Assembly: GCA_949987705.1 (NCBI GenBank)
Contig: OX465281.1
Location: 237,047,143 to 237,111,142 of the forward strand
DNA: 64,000 nt
DNA from: Thereva unica
Taxonomy: Eukaryota > Arthropoda > Insecta > Diptera > Therevidae
Direction of reading: 5' to 3'
In this document: one piece after another, positions 1 to 9,440 of the stretch
Layout of the letters: each line of letters begins with the position of its first letter
Numbering within the stretch: the stretch's first letter is position 1
Position numbers and translations under genes: made by a program
Notes under the pieces: generated by a model
Told to the model about the DNA's origin: nothing
The model's database searches: none
The model's input: the letters and a program-made list of their open reading frames with translations, nothing else

Positions 1-48
1 GGCAAAGTTCACTGCCTCCTCCTCATGCCATGTCCAGACTACAATATT

Positions 49-957
49 CTTCTTCTTCTTTTTAAATGGCGCTACAGTCCTTGCAGGACTCGGGCCTCTT
101 GAAGTCTCCTCTTCCAGTCTTCTCTACGTCTTGATAGCTCTCTCCAGTTTGATATACGAAGTTTTCGTATATCTTCTAGCACGTCATCCCTCCACCTATT
201 TCTTGGTCGTCCTACTCTTCTTCTTCCAGATGGTCTTCCATTAAAAATCCTGGCTAGCATTCTTTCTTCTGGAGCCCGTAGAACGTGTCCAAGCCATCGC
301 AGTCTGTTCAATCTTATGTATGTAGATATGTTTATTTCGTCATACATTTGTTGAAGTTCCTCATTTGTCCTAATGCGCCATTCAGTTTGGTTAACCCTTA
401 CAGCACCAAATATTCTTCTTAAGATCTTCCTTTCGAAGATTTTAAGCTGGTTTTCTGTTTGTTGGGTCAATGTCCAAGCCTCAGACCCATAAAATAGAAC
501 TGGGCGGATTAACGTTTTGTATAGTCTGATTTTGCATTGTCTTGAAATCTCTTTGTTTTTAAAGACTGGGACTAGTGCGAAATAGGTTTTATTTGCGGCT
601 ACGATGCGTCCATGGATGCTCTCCTTTATATGGGTTTGTACAGTAAGCATTGTCCCTAAGTAGATAAAGTTTTCAACAATTTCCACAATATGATCGCCAA
701 GGCTGATACTTCGTCCTAGCCGATGTCCTTGTTTTGATACGATCATATATTTTGTTTTTGTGTCATTTACTCGTAGATTGAGCTTTGCTGAGCTTTCTAC
801 GATATTGAAAAAGGTTTCCTTTACCTCTTGTGCTTTGCGTCCAATTATGACTATATCATCTGCGAAGGCTCCATTAAGCTGTGTTTCTCCCATTATTGCT
901 TCGAGAGCAATGTTAAAAACTATTGGTGAGATTGTATCTCCTTGTCGCAGACCCGAC
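49..957 (-). mobile_element. 5'-truncated RTE-type LINE fragment
   Basis: Minus-strand reading frame of about 290 codons (stop at 72) covers the C-terminal part of a reverse transcriptase: GLRQGD, then the catalytic FADD, then a long tail ending in the GRPRNRW signature found in RTE-like endonuclease/reverse transcriptases. The endonuclease and the first RT motifs are missing, so it is 5'-truncated. The 3' end is a short run of GAA repeats after a GGCGCTACAG (plus-strand) motif. An imperfect 15-bp target-site duplication (CCAGACTACAAyATT) flanks it at 34-48 and 958-972, which fixes both ends. The frame is still open, so the insertion is fairly young. Confidence 0.85.
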
Positions 958-999
958 CCAGACTACAACATTAACCTATCATATTCTTTTTTATATTTG

Positions 1000-1117
1000 T
1001 GAGCTTAGCATACTACCATACCATACCATACTACTACAAAGAAGCATGACGTGAAAAACATGATGGCCTAGTAGTATAAAGGGTGACACCTAAGCTTAGA
1101 CTTTCACAAAAAAAAAA
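1000..1117 (+). mobile_element. LINE 3' tail with poly(A)
   Basis: Short segment with ACATGATGGCCTAGTAGTA, then GGGTGACACCTAAGCTTAG and a terminal A-tract. The same 3' end appears after a recognisable reverse-transcriptase tail at 12297-13022 and again at 59247-59481, so this is a severely 5'-truncated copy of that poly(A) LINE family. No coding capacity. Confidence 0.6.
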
Positions 1118-2376
1118 TTATTTACAGTCCTATGTGTTCCGCTCCATCTTCTAACTCCGTGAATATTCCCTCTAAAGATCACTGTCATATCTATCAAGGC
1201 AGTTTAGGTCATCGGCATGTCCTTCTAACTGTTAAGCAGGATTGCGCTCGCATCAATGTTTACTTTGCTAATAACTCCTTCTAGGCAGAGAATAACTACA
1301 CTCACAGGCACAATTAACCGCCCACCCTGTAATTCTTGTAGCTTGTTTACAAACCGTCTAATTTTACGTGATTTTGATGGATGGTATGTGAAAGCAATCG
1401 TTGATAAATAAAAACAAATGAAAATGTAGCAAAAAAAATTATTTAATAACATTTTATTCAACGAATTCGACTTTTTTGAGTCCCTTGTTGAGTGAATATT
1501 TAAAAAAGGAAATTTTTTGTCATTTACTTCAAATTTAATAATGGGTGTTACCACCTCGGGCTCTAATGACTTCTTGAAGCCTGTTTGGAAGACCATTCAT
1601 GACGTCCTGAACATCCGTCTGAGGGATATTGTGCCACTCCTCTACCACAGCGGTCTTGAGCTCGCCTAAAGTAGTAAGTACTGGTACTCTTGCCCGAACA
1701 CGTCTTTTGAGATGGCCCAAACGTGTTCGATTGGATTGATATTAGGACTACGCGCTGGCCATGGCAAAGTTTGAATATCGACCTCATTAAGGTATTGTGT
1801 GACAGATCAAGCGACGTGGCAACGGGCATTATCATGCATTAGCCTAAAATTTTCTCCATTAAATAGAGCAAACGGTACGACGTGATCTTGGAGAACTTTT
1901 TCCACGTACCCATGAGCGTTCACACTGCCCCTATCAAAAATGACAAGATAGGTAGGAGCCTCATAAAAGATACCTTTCCAAATCATTACTGATCCACCTT
2001 GATAGCCCACTGTTTCGGTTATAGCGCAGGGAGAAAACCTCTCATTTTTACGTCTGTAGGCGAGCTGAGGCCCATCTAGACCTTTTAAGGCTATTCTGCT
2101 CTCATCTGAAAATAGTACGTTCTTCCACTGCTCTATAGTCCAATCACAATATTGTTGCGCAAAAACAAGTCTAGCTCAACGGTGCTGAAGTTGTGGAGCG
2201 CGAGCTGGACGAAAGCCCTTAAATTTCTTTCTATGTGCGTTCACTTACACTAACATTCCTGACTTCGAACAGACGTGTACGAGCTTCAGTAGCAGTGGAA
2301 AAGTGATCTCTCAACACGTTACTGGCAATAAAGCGGTCGTCTCGGGTGGAAGTGCAACGAGTTCTGCCTTGACCTG

Positions 2377-2956
2377 GGGCCGTATTTGGTTTCTCGAGTC
2401 GACATTGTCGTCTGTCGATAAATAAAAACTGGCATTTGGCGACTCGATATCGTCTCTTTACGTGTCGATAAAGACGTTTGACGATTATTAAAAAGCTCAA
2501 TTTATGCATGCAATAAACTTTTAACAATTTCTATTTTAATTAAATATACGTGGTTTGCTGCTTTGAAGTAATACCACCCAATTTGATGGTTTTGTATGGC
2601 TGCGCTTAGCTGTCGATTTGGTCGTGAAACCAAATATGAAACTTAAAGAAAATCGAGAAGCTTTTTTTGTCGAGTCGATCCATCGACTCGAGAAACCAAA
2701 TCTACAGTACACAGCCAGAAGTGTCTAAGTGCAATTTTGACGACTTTGAGTTTATTGCATTTTTGTATTCAGTATTTGATTCTTAATCATTGATATAATT
2801 CTTGTCTTAAACTGAGCTATGGTTGCTGAGTTATCCGACCGGCAAAAGTGCTTTTGTGAACAATTCTGTATCTAAAAAAATCTTTGAGAGCGATTTTCTC
2901 GAAACACATATTTTGCACTTAAGCACTTCTGGCTGTGTACTGTAGAAATACGGCCC
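2377..2956. mobile_element. MITE (outer), Harbinger-like, inside Tc1 transposase
   Basis: Inverted ends GGGCCGTATTTGGTTTCTCG (left) and its complement on the right, flanked by CTG direct repeats at 2374-2376 and 2957-2959. Removing the element restores the transposase reading (RRPG..GRTRCTS). The 3-bp CTG/CAG duplication is typical of PIF/Harbinger-type insertions, though longer palindromic alternatives (CCTGG) cannot be excluded. It contains a second MITE at 2702-2945. Confidence 0.72.
2702..2945. mobile_element. MITE (inner), nested in the outer MITE
   Basis: About 32-bp inverted ends beginning CTACAGTACACAGCCAGAAG, flanked by AAAT at 2698-2701 and 2946-2949. Deleting the element plus one AAAT restores the perfect right inverted repeat of the outer MITE, so the order of insertion is Tc1 first, then outer MITE, then this one. 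Confidence 0.72.
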
Positions 2957-3518
2957 CTGGTCTCCGGGTGTATAAGCCAGTCTCCCGATATCGTCAAATT
3001 GCATCCCGTACTATTGTTCGAGGTACATCGAGTATTCGAGCGATGCGACGTTGACTGTACCCAGCATCAGCGAAGGCGGCAGCCCTAGCTGCACTAGTTG
3101 CATCTATCGGCATTTTTATGTTTTGAATCACCAAAAGAAATATTAAAGACACAAATTAAATAACTTTTAAACACTAGATGAAAAGAGAAGCAGAAAATAT
3201 GTAATCGCGGTAACGTGGCGGTAATTAGGTGAAACATTGAATAATTTTTGCAAAGGCTTCTACGAAATAAATTTGAGACCCCAAAGCAAGGCCAACTGTT
3301 TTTTTTTTTTTTTTTTTATAAATATCCACTCAATAAAAAACACAGCCTGCAATATGCCATTCTTATCGTAAATAAACAGGATCACCAAAAGTGTAAGTGG
3401 GCGGTTAATTATTGTGCCTGTGAGTGTAGCATGGGTGGCAACCTGTTTTAAGTCTTGCTTGGCTTGGAAGGGCTCCGTAAATTCTCCTCGAATTCTGATT
3501 GCCCTTTTGTTTTTCATT

Positions 3519-3885
3519 GGCCGCGTTTATGTCCAAGTTAATTTAACTGAGTTAGGCAAGATAACAACGGCATAAACAGCAATTTTTTTAGCGCTGTTAG
3601 CTAACTTATTTCTGCTTTTTGACTTAGCTAAAATGTAGCACAGCTCAATACTGTCAAAATGGATTGATGTTTGCTTATAAATTTTTGTTATAAGCAAATA
3701 ATTTAGAAGACATTCTTTTTATTATTAAATTTTTAACTTTTTGTTATTTGTAAAATGAGAAATGTTATTATTTCTGCTTGTTATTTAGTTGTAAAATGTA
3801 AATTATCAAATGGCCTGCTAGAAACGGTGCTAAGTTAACAGTGCTAGTTTAACAGAGTTAAAGTAACTCGGGCGTAAACGTGGCC
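3519..3885. mobile_element. MITE with GGCCrCGTTTAyG ends
   Basis: Inverted ends GGCCGCGTTTATGTCC and (complemented) GGCCACGTTTACGCCC, continuing into AGTTA..TTTAACT blocks. Flanked by ATT at 3516-3518 and 3886-3888, a 3-bp duplication. AT-rich interior without ORF. It lies in intron 1 of P450-1. Confidence 0.65.
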
Positions 3886-4221
3886 ATTGTCATTTTTGTT
3901 AACATCACTATCTTTAGGAGGATTTTTAGTTCCAGGATTATCAAGATTTACATTTTTTCCTTGTCGCTTTTTCGATTGTAGTATGCTTGTTTGAAGTCGA
4001 TGAAAAGATGATACACGTTAATGTTGTATTCCCAGCAATTTTAGAGGACATGCCTCATTTGAAAAAGTTGATCCATTGTTGATCTCTAACATTTCAAAAA
4101 ATTACACCTAAAATTGGTTCTGAAAACTAGAAATATACATATATGTACATTGTACATATTTCATACTTTAATCTATCAAATTTCATTGAAACTAATTCAC
4201 TATTTTTATAATCTTAAACAG

Positions 4222-5965
4222 CCCCAAGAACGAGTTACTGAAAGCCAGCATGAATCCCTTGAGGAAGAATGGTATGCAGCCAAATCATACAACTCAATGC
4301 CAGGACCATCAAGGGTAGGCCTTTTTCAGGCATACTTCCCAGGAGGTAAAATTTTGAAGTAGATGCATTAGTATAATTATTATAATCTTTCATAATACTA
4401 GGGAAATACTACAGGATCAAACCAATAGAAATGTTTGAGAAAGCAAGACAAGAATATGGAAACATATTCAAACTTCCTGGAATGTTTGGGAAACCCGATA
4501 TTGTTATATCGTTTGATCCACATGATCTGGAAAAAGTTTTCCGTACTGAAGGCCCTTGGCCAGAGCGTATGATGATGGCGTCCATTACTCATTTTCGTAC
4601 TATTGAGAAGGCAGAATTTTATAAAAAATCACCCGGTTTACTTATAGAGTAGGTTTTACTATTAACAATATACCTTTAAATATTAAGAAGTTTTATTCGG
4701 TAACTAGACAAGGTGAGCAATGGGGTCAAACAAGAACGATAGTCAACCCAGTTATGATGCAACCAAGGACTGTTACACAATACATTAAACCAATTGATTC
4801 CGTGGGAGTTGATCTTATTGAACGGTAATAATGATAAATAAATTCGTTTATTTAACAAATTAAATTTTATTATTTTCAAGAATGAAGCAGATAAGGGATC
4901 CAAAAACCCTAGAGCTGCCTGCAGATTTCGACAACGACTTACAGCATTGGGCCTTAGAGTCTACAGGAATCATAGCTTTAGATACTCGGCTCGGCTTACT
5001 AGACAAGTCTATTAATAATCCAGATGCTCAACGATTAATGAAAAATATAAGAAGACTATTTCATCTTATTTATGAGTTAGAAGTTAAACCAAATATGTCA
5101 CGATACTTCGCTACTCCTGACTTCAAAGAAATGATGCAGGTCCAAACTGAGTTGCAAGTTATTACGTCGCGGTATGTCGATAAGGCAATGGAGCGTCTAA
5201 AATCTGGAACATCAGACAAACCCGATCATGAAAAAGGAGTACTAGAAAGATTAGTAGCTGTTGATAAGACTATTGCACTTGTAATGGCCACTGATATGCT
5301 TATGGTTGGTGTTGATACGGTAAGAGCAATAGGAAAATTATGCCATAAAATATCATAATTAAATTTTTATCTTACAGACAACTTCAGCCCTATTATCTTG
5401 CATATACTTACTAGCCCAAAATCCAAAGAAACAAAGAAAGCTATTTGATGAAATTAAGAAAATTATGCCAACAAAGGATACTCCTCTAACTAAAGAAAAC
5501 ATGCTCAACTTACCATATTTAAGGGCATGTTTGAAGGAAACTCACAGAATCCACCCAGTTACTGTTGGAAACTTTCGTGTAACAAATCGGGATCTAGTAC
5601 TTAGCGGATATCAAATTCCAAAGGAGACGAACGTTATGATGCCGTCACAACTTTTGATGGTTGATGAGCAAAATTTTCCTCGACCAAAAGAATTCATTCC
5701 AGAACGATTCTTAAGAGATCAGGCGAAAAATGCAGAATGTCCTTCCGCCAAAACTGCGCATCCTTTTATTTATTTACCCTTCGGGTTTGGGCCAAGGATG
5801 TGCGTTGGGAAACGATTGGCGGAAATGGAAATTGAAGTTATTTTGTGTAGGATATTTAGGAATTTCCATGTTGAATACCATTACAAGGATATCGAATTTG
5901 AGTCAAGTGGTATCAATATTCCAAAAGGTGATTTTAAGTTTAAGTTAATCGATATTAATGAATAA
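4222..5965 (+). CDS. P450-1: CYP12-like mitochondrial cytochrome P450 (exons 2-6; exon 1 off-window)
   Basis: Heme-thiolate monooxygenase of the mitochondrial clan. Exons: 4222-4345, 4402-4648, 4708-4824, 4881-5319 and 5378-5965. These lengths (124, 247, 117, 439, 588) match P450-2, -3 and -5 exactly, and all junctions are GT-AG. Exon 2 opens at a codon boundary with PQERVTESQHES and contains the PGPSRVG proline-rich hinge. Exon 4 has QWGQTR (WxxxR C-helix). Exon 5 ends GVDT, joined to TTSALLSC for the I-helix. Exon 6 has KETHRIHP (ExxR), FIPERF and FGFGPRMCVGKR (heme Cys). No exon 1 was found upstream, and since paralogs have first introns of 2-7 kb it probably lies left of base 1. An AATAAA overlaps the stop codon. 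SRS5 reads VGNFRVTNRD, unlike VGNGRITTQD in P450-3 and -5, so substrate range may differ. Confidence 0.93.
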
Positions 5966-6529
5966 ATTTAAGGATAATTATAATAATTTAAATAGCATAA
6001 TTTATTGTTTTTAGTAGGCTTTCTAAGACGTTATATTTTAATACAATTCGATGTTGGAATAGTGTTTTGAAGTAAACTAAGATTGTAGTGTTAAAGGTAA
6101 ATTTTAAAATTGTGGTGAATTTGATTAAATCAATTGCGTTGGTTTGAAATTTTAATCGCATGTTATTTGGTTGATTTATTTAAATTTCGATATAAATTAT
6201 AAAAGATCTAAAAGAATCCTCCTTGAATGAGACATAAAGGCCAACTTGATTGGAATGTTTGTACCGATGGCATTGGAAATGAAACGATAGCCTGAAAAAC
6301 GTAATTTGGAAAAATTATATAACGTTACTTAACTTAAAGATTAATTTGTTCTAGGAGCAAAATGGAAAGAAAGGTGGAAAATAGAGGAAATGCTCTTGTT
6401 CGTAATTTGGGTTCGTGGGTATTCAACAAACCTTAGTATTTATAAGAGGGTACTCGATTAAATACTCGTGAGTGGATTCGAAAAAAATTATTCGATGAGT
6501 ACGTTTTACTAGTTAAAAACTAACTCCAA
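5966..6529. other. P450-1 3' flank, no gene seen
   Basis: The first ~215 bases (to about 6180) align with the 3' flank of P450-2 (17072-17281), showing that these two genes share a downstream boundary from one duplication. The rest is AT-rich and unrecognised. Confidence 0.6.
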
Positions 6530-7004
6530 GAGTGCGTTCAAAAACCTTACTTTGGTTCACCACGAGGCAAGCTGTGGTTATGCTACATCACTTCACTTAA
6601 CCACGAAAGTTTATGTCGAACCATGAGGAGTTTTGAACGCATCGTGGTAACTACGAGTTAAAGAGAATGAAATTTGTTTTCCATAAAAAAGTCCCCGCTA
6701 TCTGCTTCGATGATTTCGTATGTGTCCGTTAATTATTAATTTGTAATAATTTTACAAATACCACTTTGATTTGTTGTGTTTGAAATTAAAACAGCTGTCA
6801 GAGAGTTGTTTTTATTCTTAACTATCGCTAGCCATGCTCCCGAGCAGAGTTAAAATTTAACTACACCATGGTTAACCCCGGGAGTTTTGAAACGCCAAAA
6901 AGTTATGCTCGTCGTTATGTTGTAGTTAACCATGGAGTTTTTGAACGAACAAAGTTTACCATAGTTAACCATGATTAGCTATAGTAATGTTTTTGAACGC
7001 GCTC
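6530..7004. mobile_element. MITE, GAGCGCGTTC family (copy 1)
   Basis: Starts GAGTGCGTTCAAAAACCTTA and ends with GAACGCGCTC. The interior is rich in GTGGTTAAC-type short inverted motifs. It matches the element at 10293-10769 in the opposite orientation at almost the same length. Flanks are CAA and CAG, an imperfect form of the CAG duplication seen at copy 2. Confidence 0.72.
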
Positions 7005-7007
7005 CAG

Positions 7008-8297
7008 GTCGACTCGAACTTTGTCTTCCTCTATTCTTCTGCTTCAGTTATCTCCTTTTATTACTGAGGCTCTCTGTTCGATATATCAAGAAGCGACGTT
7101 TCCCCTCCTGAAAACTGGACCAATTATGTTTCTTAAAAGTTTTCTTTCGAAGAAATCATACAACTGGCAGAAGTAAATTCTTATATACTATGATCATGTG
7201 CCGCTTATTCAAAGTGGAGATCTGGTAAAGTAGGTGGCCAGCTCTTTCAATACTTTGGTATTTAGGAGTGACGGGATTAAGCTGGCGCCATGTCTGTGTT
7301 CATCAGTAATATCCAATCGTGGCACAAGCACAGTCTCCAAGACGGACCGTACGCGGCCGAGGTGGCCTGCACTGCTCCATAAACAGCCGGAAGCTGCTAC
7401 TACCTTTCCATGGAGCCCATCGAATACGGCTTATCTAGAGATGACATATCCGATAACACCCGCAACCTCAGGATGTAAGCAATTATACTGAAGGGATGAA
7501 AGGTACTCGGTGAATGTACTACTTACGATGGACTTCGGATACCAGACGACCTTCGGTAAAAAGCTGAGCGGAGCTCGCATGGGTGACCGTCCTTTCTCGC
7601 CCAACTCGTGGGATCAATATTGATATCTTTAATAAAACTAATGAGTTTGGAGAATCTCTCCATGCCCCAAATCCTTCTGGAGCTTTCATGGCCCCTCAAC
7701 ATGATCTACAAGAGGTGGCCCCAGTGAAGGGGAATTTTCGGAATCCCTCTTTAATGAAGGCAGTTTGACACCTCAAACCGCGGTGATATACCGCAGAGAT
7801 TACTCCTTCATTGTAAGAAGATCTCCATAAAGGTGCACCTGCGGAAGCATGGGGGACTTCTGCTCCTCAGAAAAGCGAACACTAAGAAGACGGGGTGGCG
7901 CAGCCTGAAACCGTTTTAGGTGATTTTTGGTTTTGACTACGACCGTGAAGTGGGTGATAAGCTCCGCTTGGCCCACGACAGGAAAAAGGAAACCGACCGA
8001 CCGGTCACCGGCAAAAAGATGAAGGATCCAATTGTGTGGTTCGAAGATTCGTCTAACGCACCTATAATAAAGCTTAGAACGGCTTCCAAGCCGGCTGGGG
8101 TGGCTGGTCATAACCTGCGCCGACTCTACCAAAGTCACTGTAGTAGACGAGGACAACCTACCGCGCAGCCATGTTGTGATCCGGTACTTCCGAAGTTTCG
8201 CTTACAACAATTGTGCTTTCCAGTATCGAAGTTTATATGGGAGCATCACGAAACACGAGGTTATTCCTATGCTAGTTTGCGCGCGACTTACTTGATT
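7008..8297. other. GC-richer segment upstream of P450-2, unidentified
   Basis: Noticeably richer in G+C than the surrounding DNA, with several short open frames on both strands but no recognisable domain. The first ~250 bases align with 17735-18145 upstream of P450-3. The rest (about 7265-8300) is absent there, so it was inserted here or lost from the P450-3 copy. It may be an unfamiliar TE body. Confidence 0.4.
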
Positions 8298-8938
8298 ACT
8301 ACCCTTTAATCCTTCATGTTACATAGAACGGAAACAGCGCACTCGGTTTGGAATGACAGCTCTCAGCTCCGTTTACGCACCGAGTAAAAATAAAAAACGT
8401 CCTTTAAACGGGCGAACATCAGCCGGGATTGAAACATGGTCCTCGGCCATCTGTCGGGCATCAGAATGTTATCTGCAGGACTATACGGACATACACAAAA
8501 CACACACCCACAAAGGCCAATTGTACATAGCCAAAATGTTATCCGCTTTATAGGCCCGTCGAATGCCCGTGTGTACAACGCTCAGTGCTCGGCCATTTAA
8601 ATCTTTTGGTCAAGTTTAGCCGTCCTGAGCCCGTATGTGTTCCCGTTAAAAATGGTTAAAACCCCTACAGCTATCCTATACCCCTTAAAAAGCCAAGCGG
8701 CCGGTGTTCGCCCGTTGCAAGACCATTTTTTATTCGGACTCGGGGGTCTCCCAGTTGTTGAAGGCACTGCTAATATGGTTCTCATGCACCTTGTTCTCGG
8801 TCATCCAGCTCTATGTATACCTTGCAGGTTGTTTTGGCTAGATTTTAGCTTTCACGTCGCAAGGTGTGGCCAATCCGATTCCAATTCCATTTCAATCACT
8901 AGATTTCGTCGTCTTTGCTCGAGCATTATAATCAAATA
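8298..8938 (-). mobile_element. Degenerate RTE tail split by a MITE
   Basis: The plus-strand text (CTTTAATCC.., then TCTCCCAGTTGTTG.. and CGCAAGGTGTGGCCAATCC) matches a better preserved RTE C-terminus at 56335-56820, read on the minus strand. The fragment is interrupted at 8380-8743. A near-identical copy sits upstream of P450-3, so both insertions predate that duplication. Confidence 0.6.
8380..8743. mobile_element. MITE with CCGAGTAAAAATAAAA ends (copy 1)
   Basis: Inverted ends CCGAGTAAAAATAAAAAACG and, complemented on the right, ATTTTTTATTCGGACTCGG, followed inward by CGGGCGAACA-type blocks. Related copies are at 18148-18709 and a partial end at about 59028-59110. Confidence 0.6.
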
Positions 8939-8989
8939 GCCGGCTTTTATCCATCAATGCGTCACGAAGCTTCGGCGCAGGGCTATTTA

Positions 8990-9440
8990 TCGTTATACTA
9001 ATAACTCCATTATTCCATTTGTGTGTATGAAACTATAAGATATAACTAAAATTTAGCTTTCTATGCAATGGAAGATATTGCGTAGATATCATACCGATTT
9101 TCCACATAAGATAATTTCACCTTATCATCTGTTGAAGGGGAAGTTTGCGAGTTTGATAATATAGAATAAAGACCTGTACTGTGATATCACAAAAAAAAAC
9201 TCCGCAACATCATTTATCTAAAGTGGATTTGGAAAGCTCCAAACTACGAGTTAAAAGTATCAAAACAAACGTCCAACAAATACAAAAAGTCTCAACTTAT
9301 TTAATTGACTCGAGTCTTTCAACTAAACAAGTTATCAAGGTCGAAAACGTTGGTCAAATTATTTTGGCAGTCGGTTGTCGGTTGTGGATCTTAAAGTTGA
9401 GTGAAATTAAATTGACTTAAAGTAATAATTTTGTGAAAAT
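8990..9440 (+). promoter_or_regulatory. P450-2 promoter and leader, conserved with P450-3 and P450-5
   Basis: This block is nearly identical to 18960-19402 and, inverted, to 40946-41312. Shared landmarks are CATACCGATTTTCCACAT, a CCTTATCATCTG (GATA-type site on the other strand), GACCTGTACTGTGATATCAC, and a run up to the start codon at 9441. The transcription start is not defined by sequence alone. Confidence 0.6.

Larger units (their letters stand above)
1535..3113 (-). pseudogene. Tc1-like transposase pseudogene
   Basis: Would encode the DDE transposase that cuts and pastes the surrounding Tc1-like element. Starting at ATG 3113, the first ~55 codons give the paired helix-turn-helix region (AARAAAFADAGYSQRRIARIL), then the frame is cut by a MITE at 2377-2956. 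After the gap come TSTRDDRFIASNVLR, the GGSVMIW and LMHDNARCHVA blocks of the DDE core, and a C-terminus ending VIRARGGNTHY. These blocks lie in different frames with at least one stop, so no full product can be made. Assignment to Tc1 rests on these block motifs and on the TA-flanked inverted repeats. Confidence is high for the family, and the exact number of frameshifts is uncertain. Confidence 0.82.
1299..3426 (-). mobile_element. Tc1-like DNA transposon (dead), carrying nested MITEs
   Basis: Terminal inverted repeats begin CACTCACAGGCACAAT at 1299 and, inverted, end at 3426. Both ends are flanked by TA (1297-1298 and 3427-3428), as expected for the Tc1/mariner superfamily. A broken transposase lies inside on the minus strand. 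About 580 bases of its length is a later MITE insertion, so the original element was roughly 1.55 kb, a normal Tc1 size. Confidence 0.8.

Noticed and set aside
1..4221. Exon 1 of P450-1
   Set aside because: No ATG-led presequence with a phase-0 donor resembling those of the paralogs was found on the plus strand. It most likely lies left of the window.
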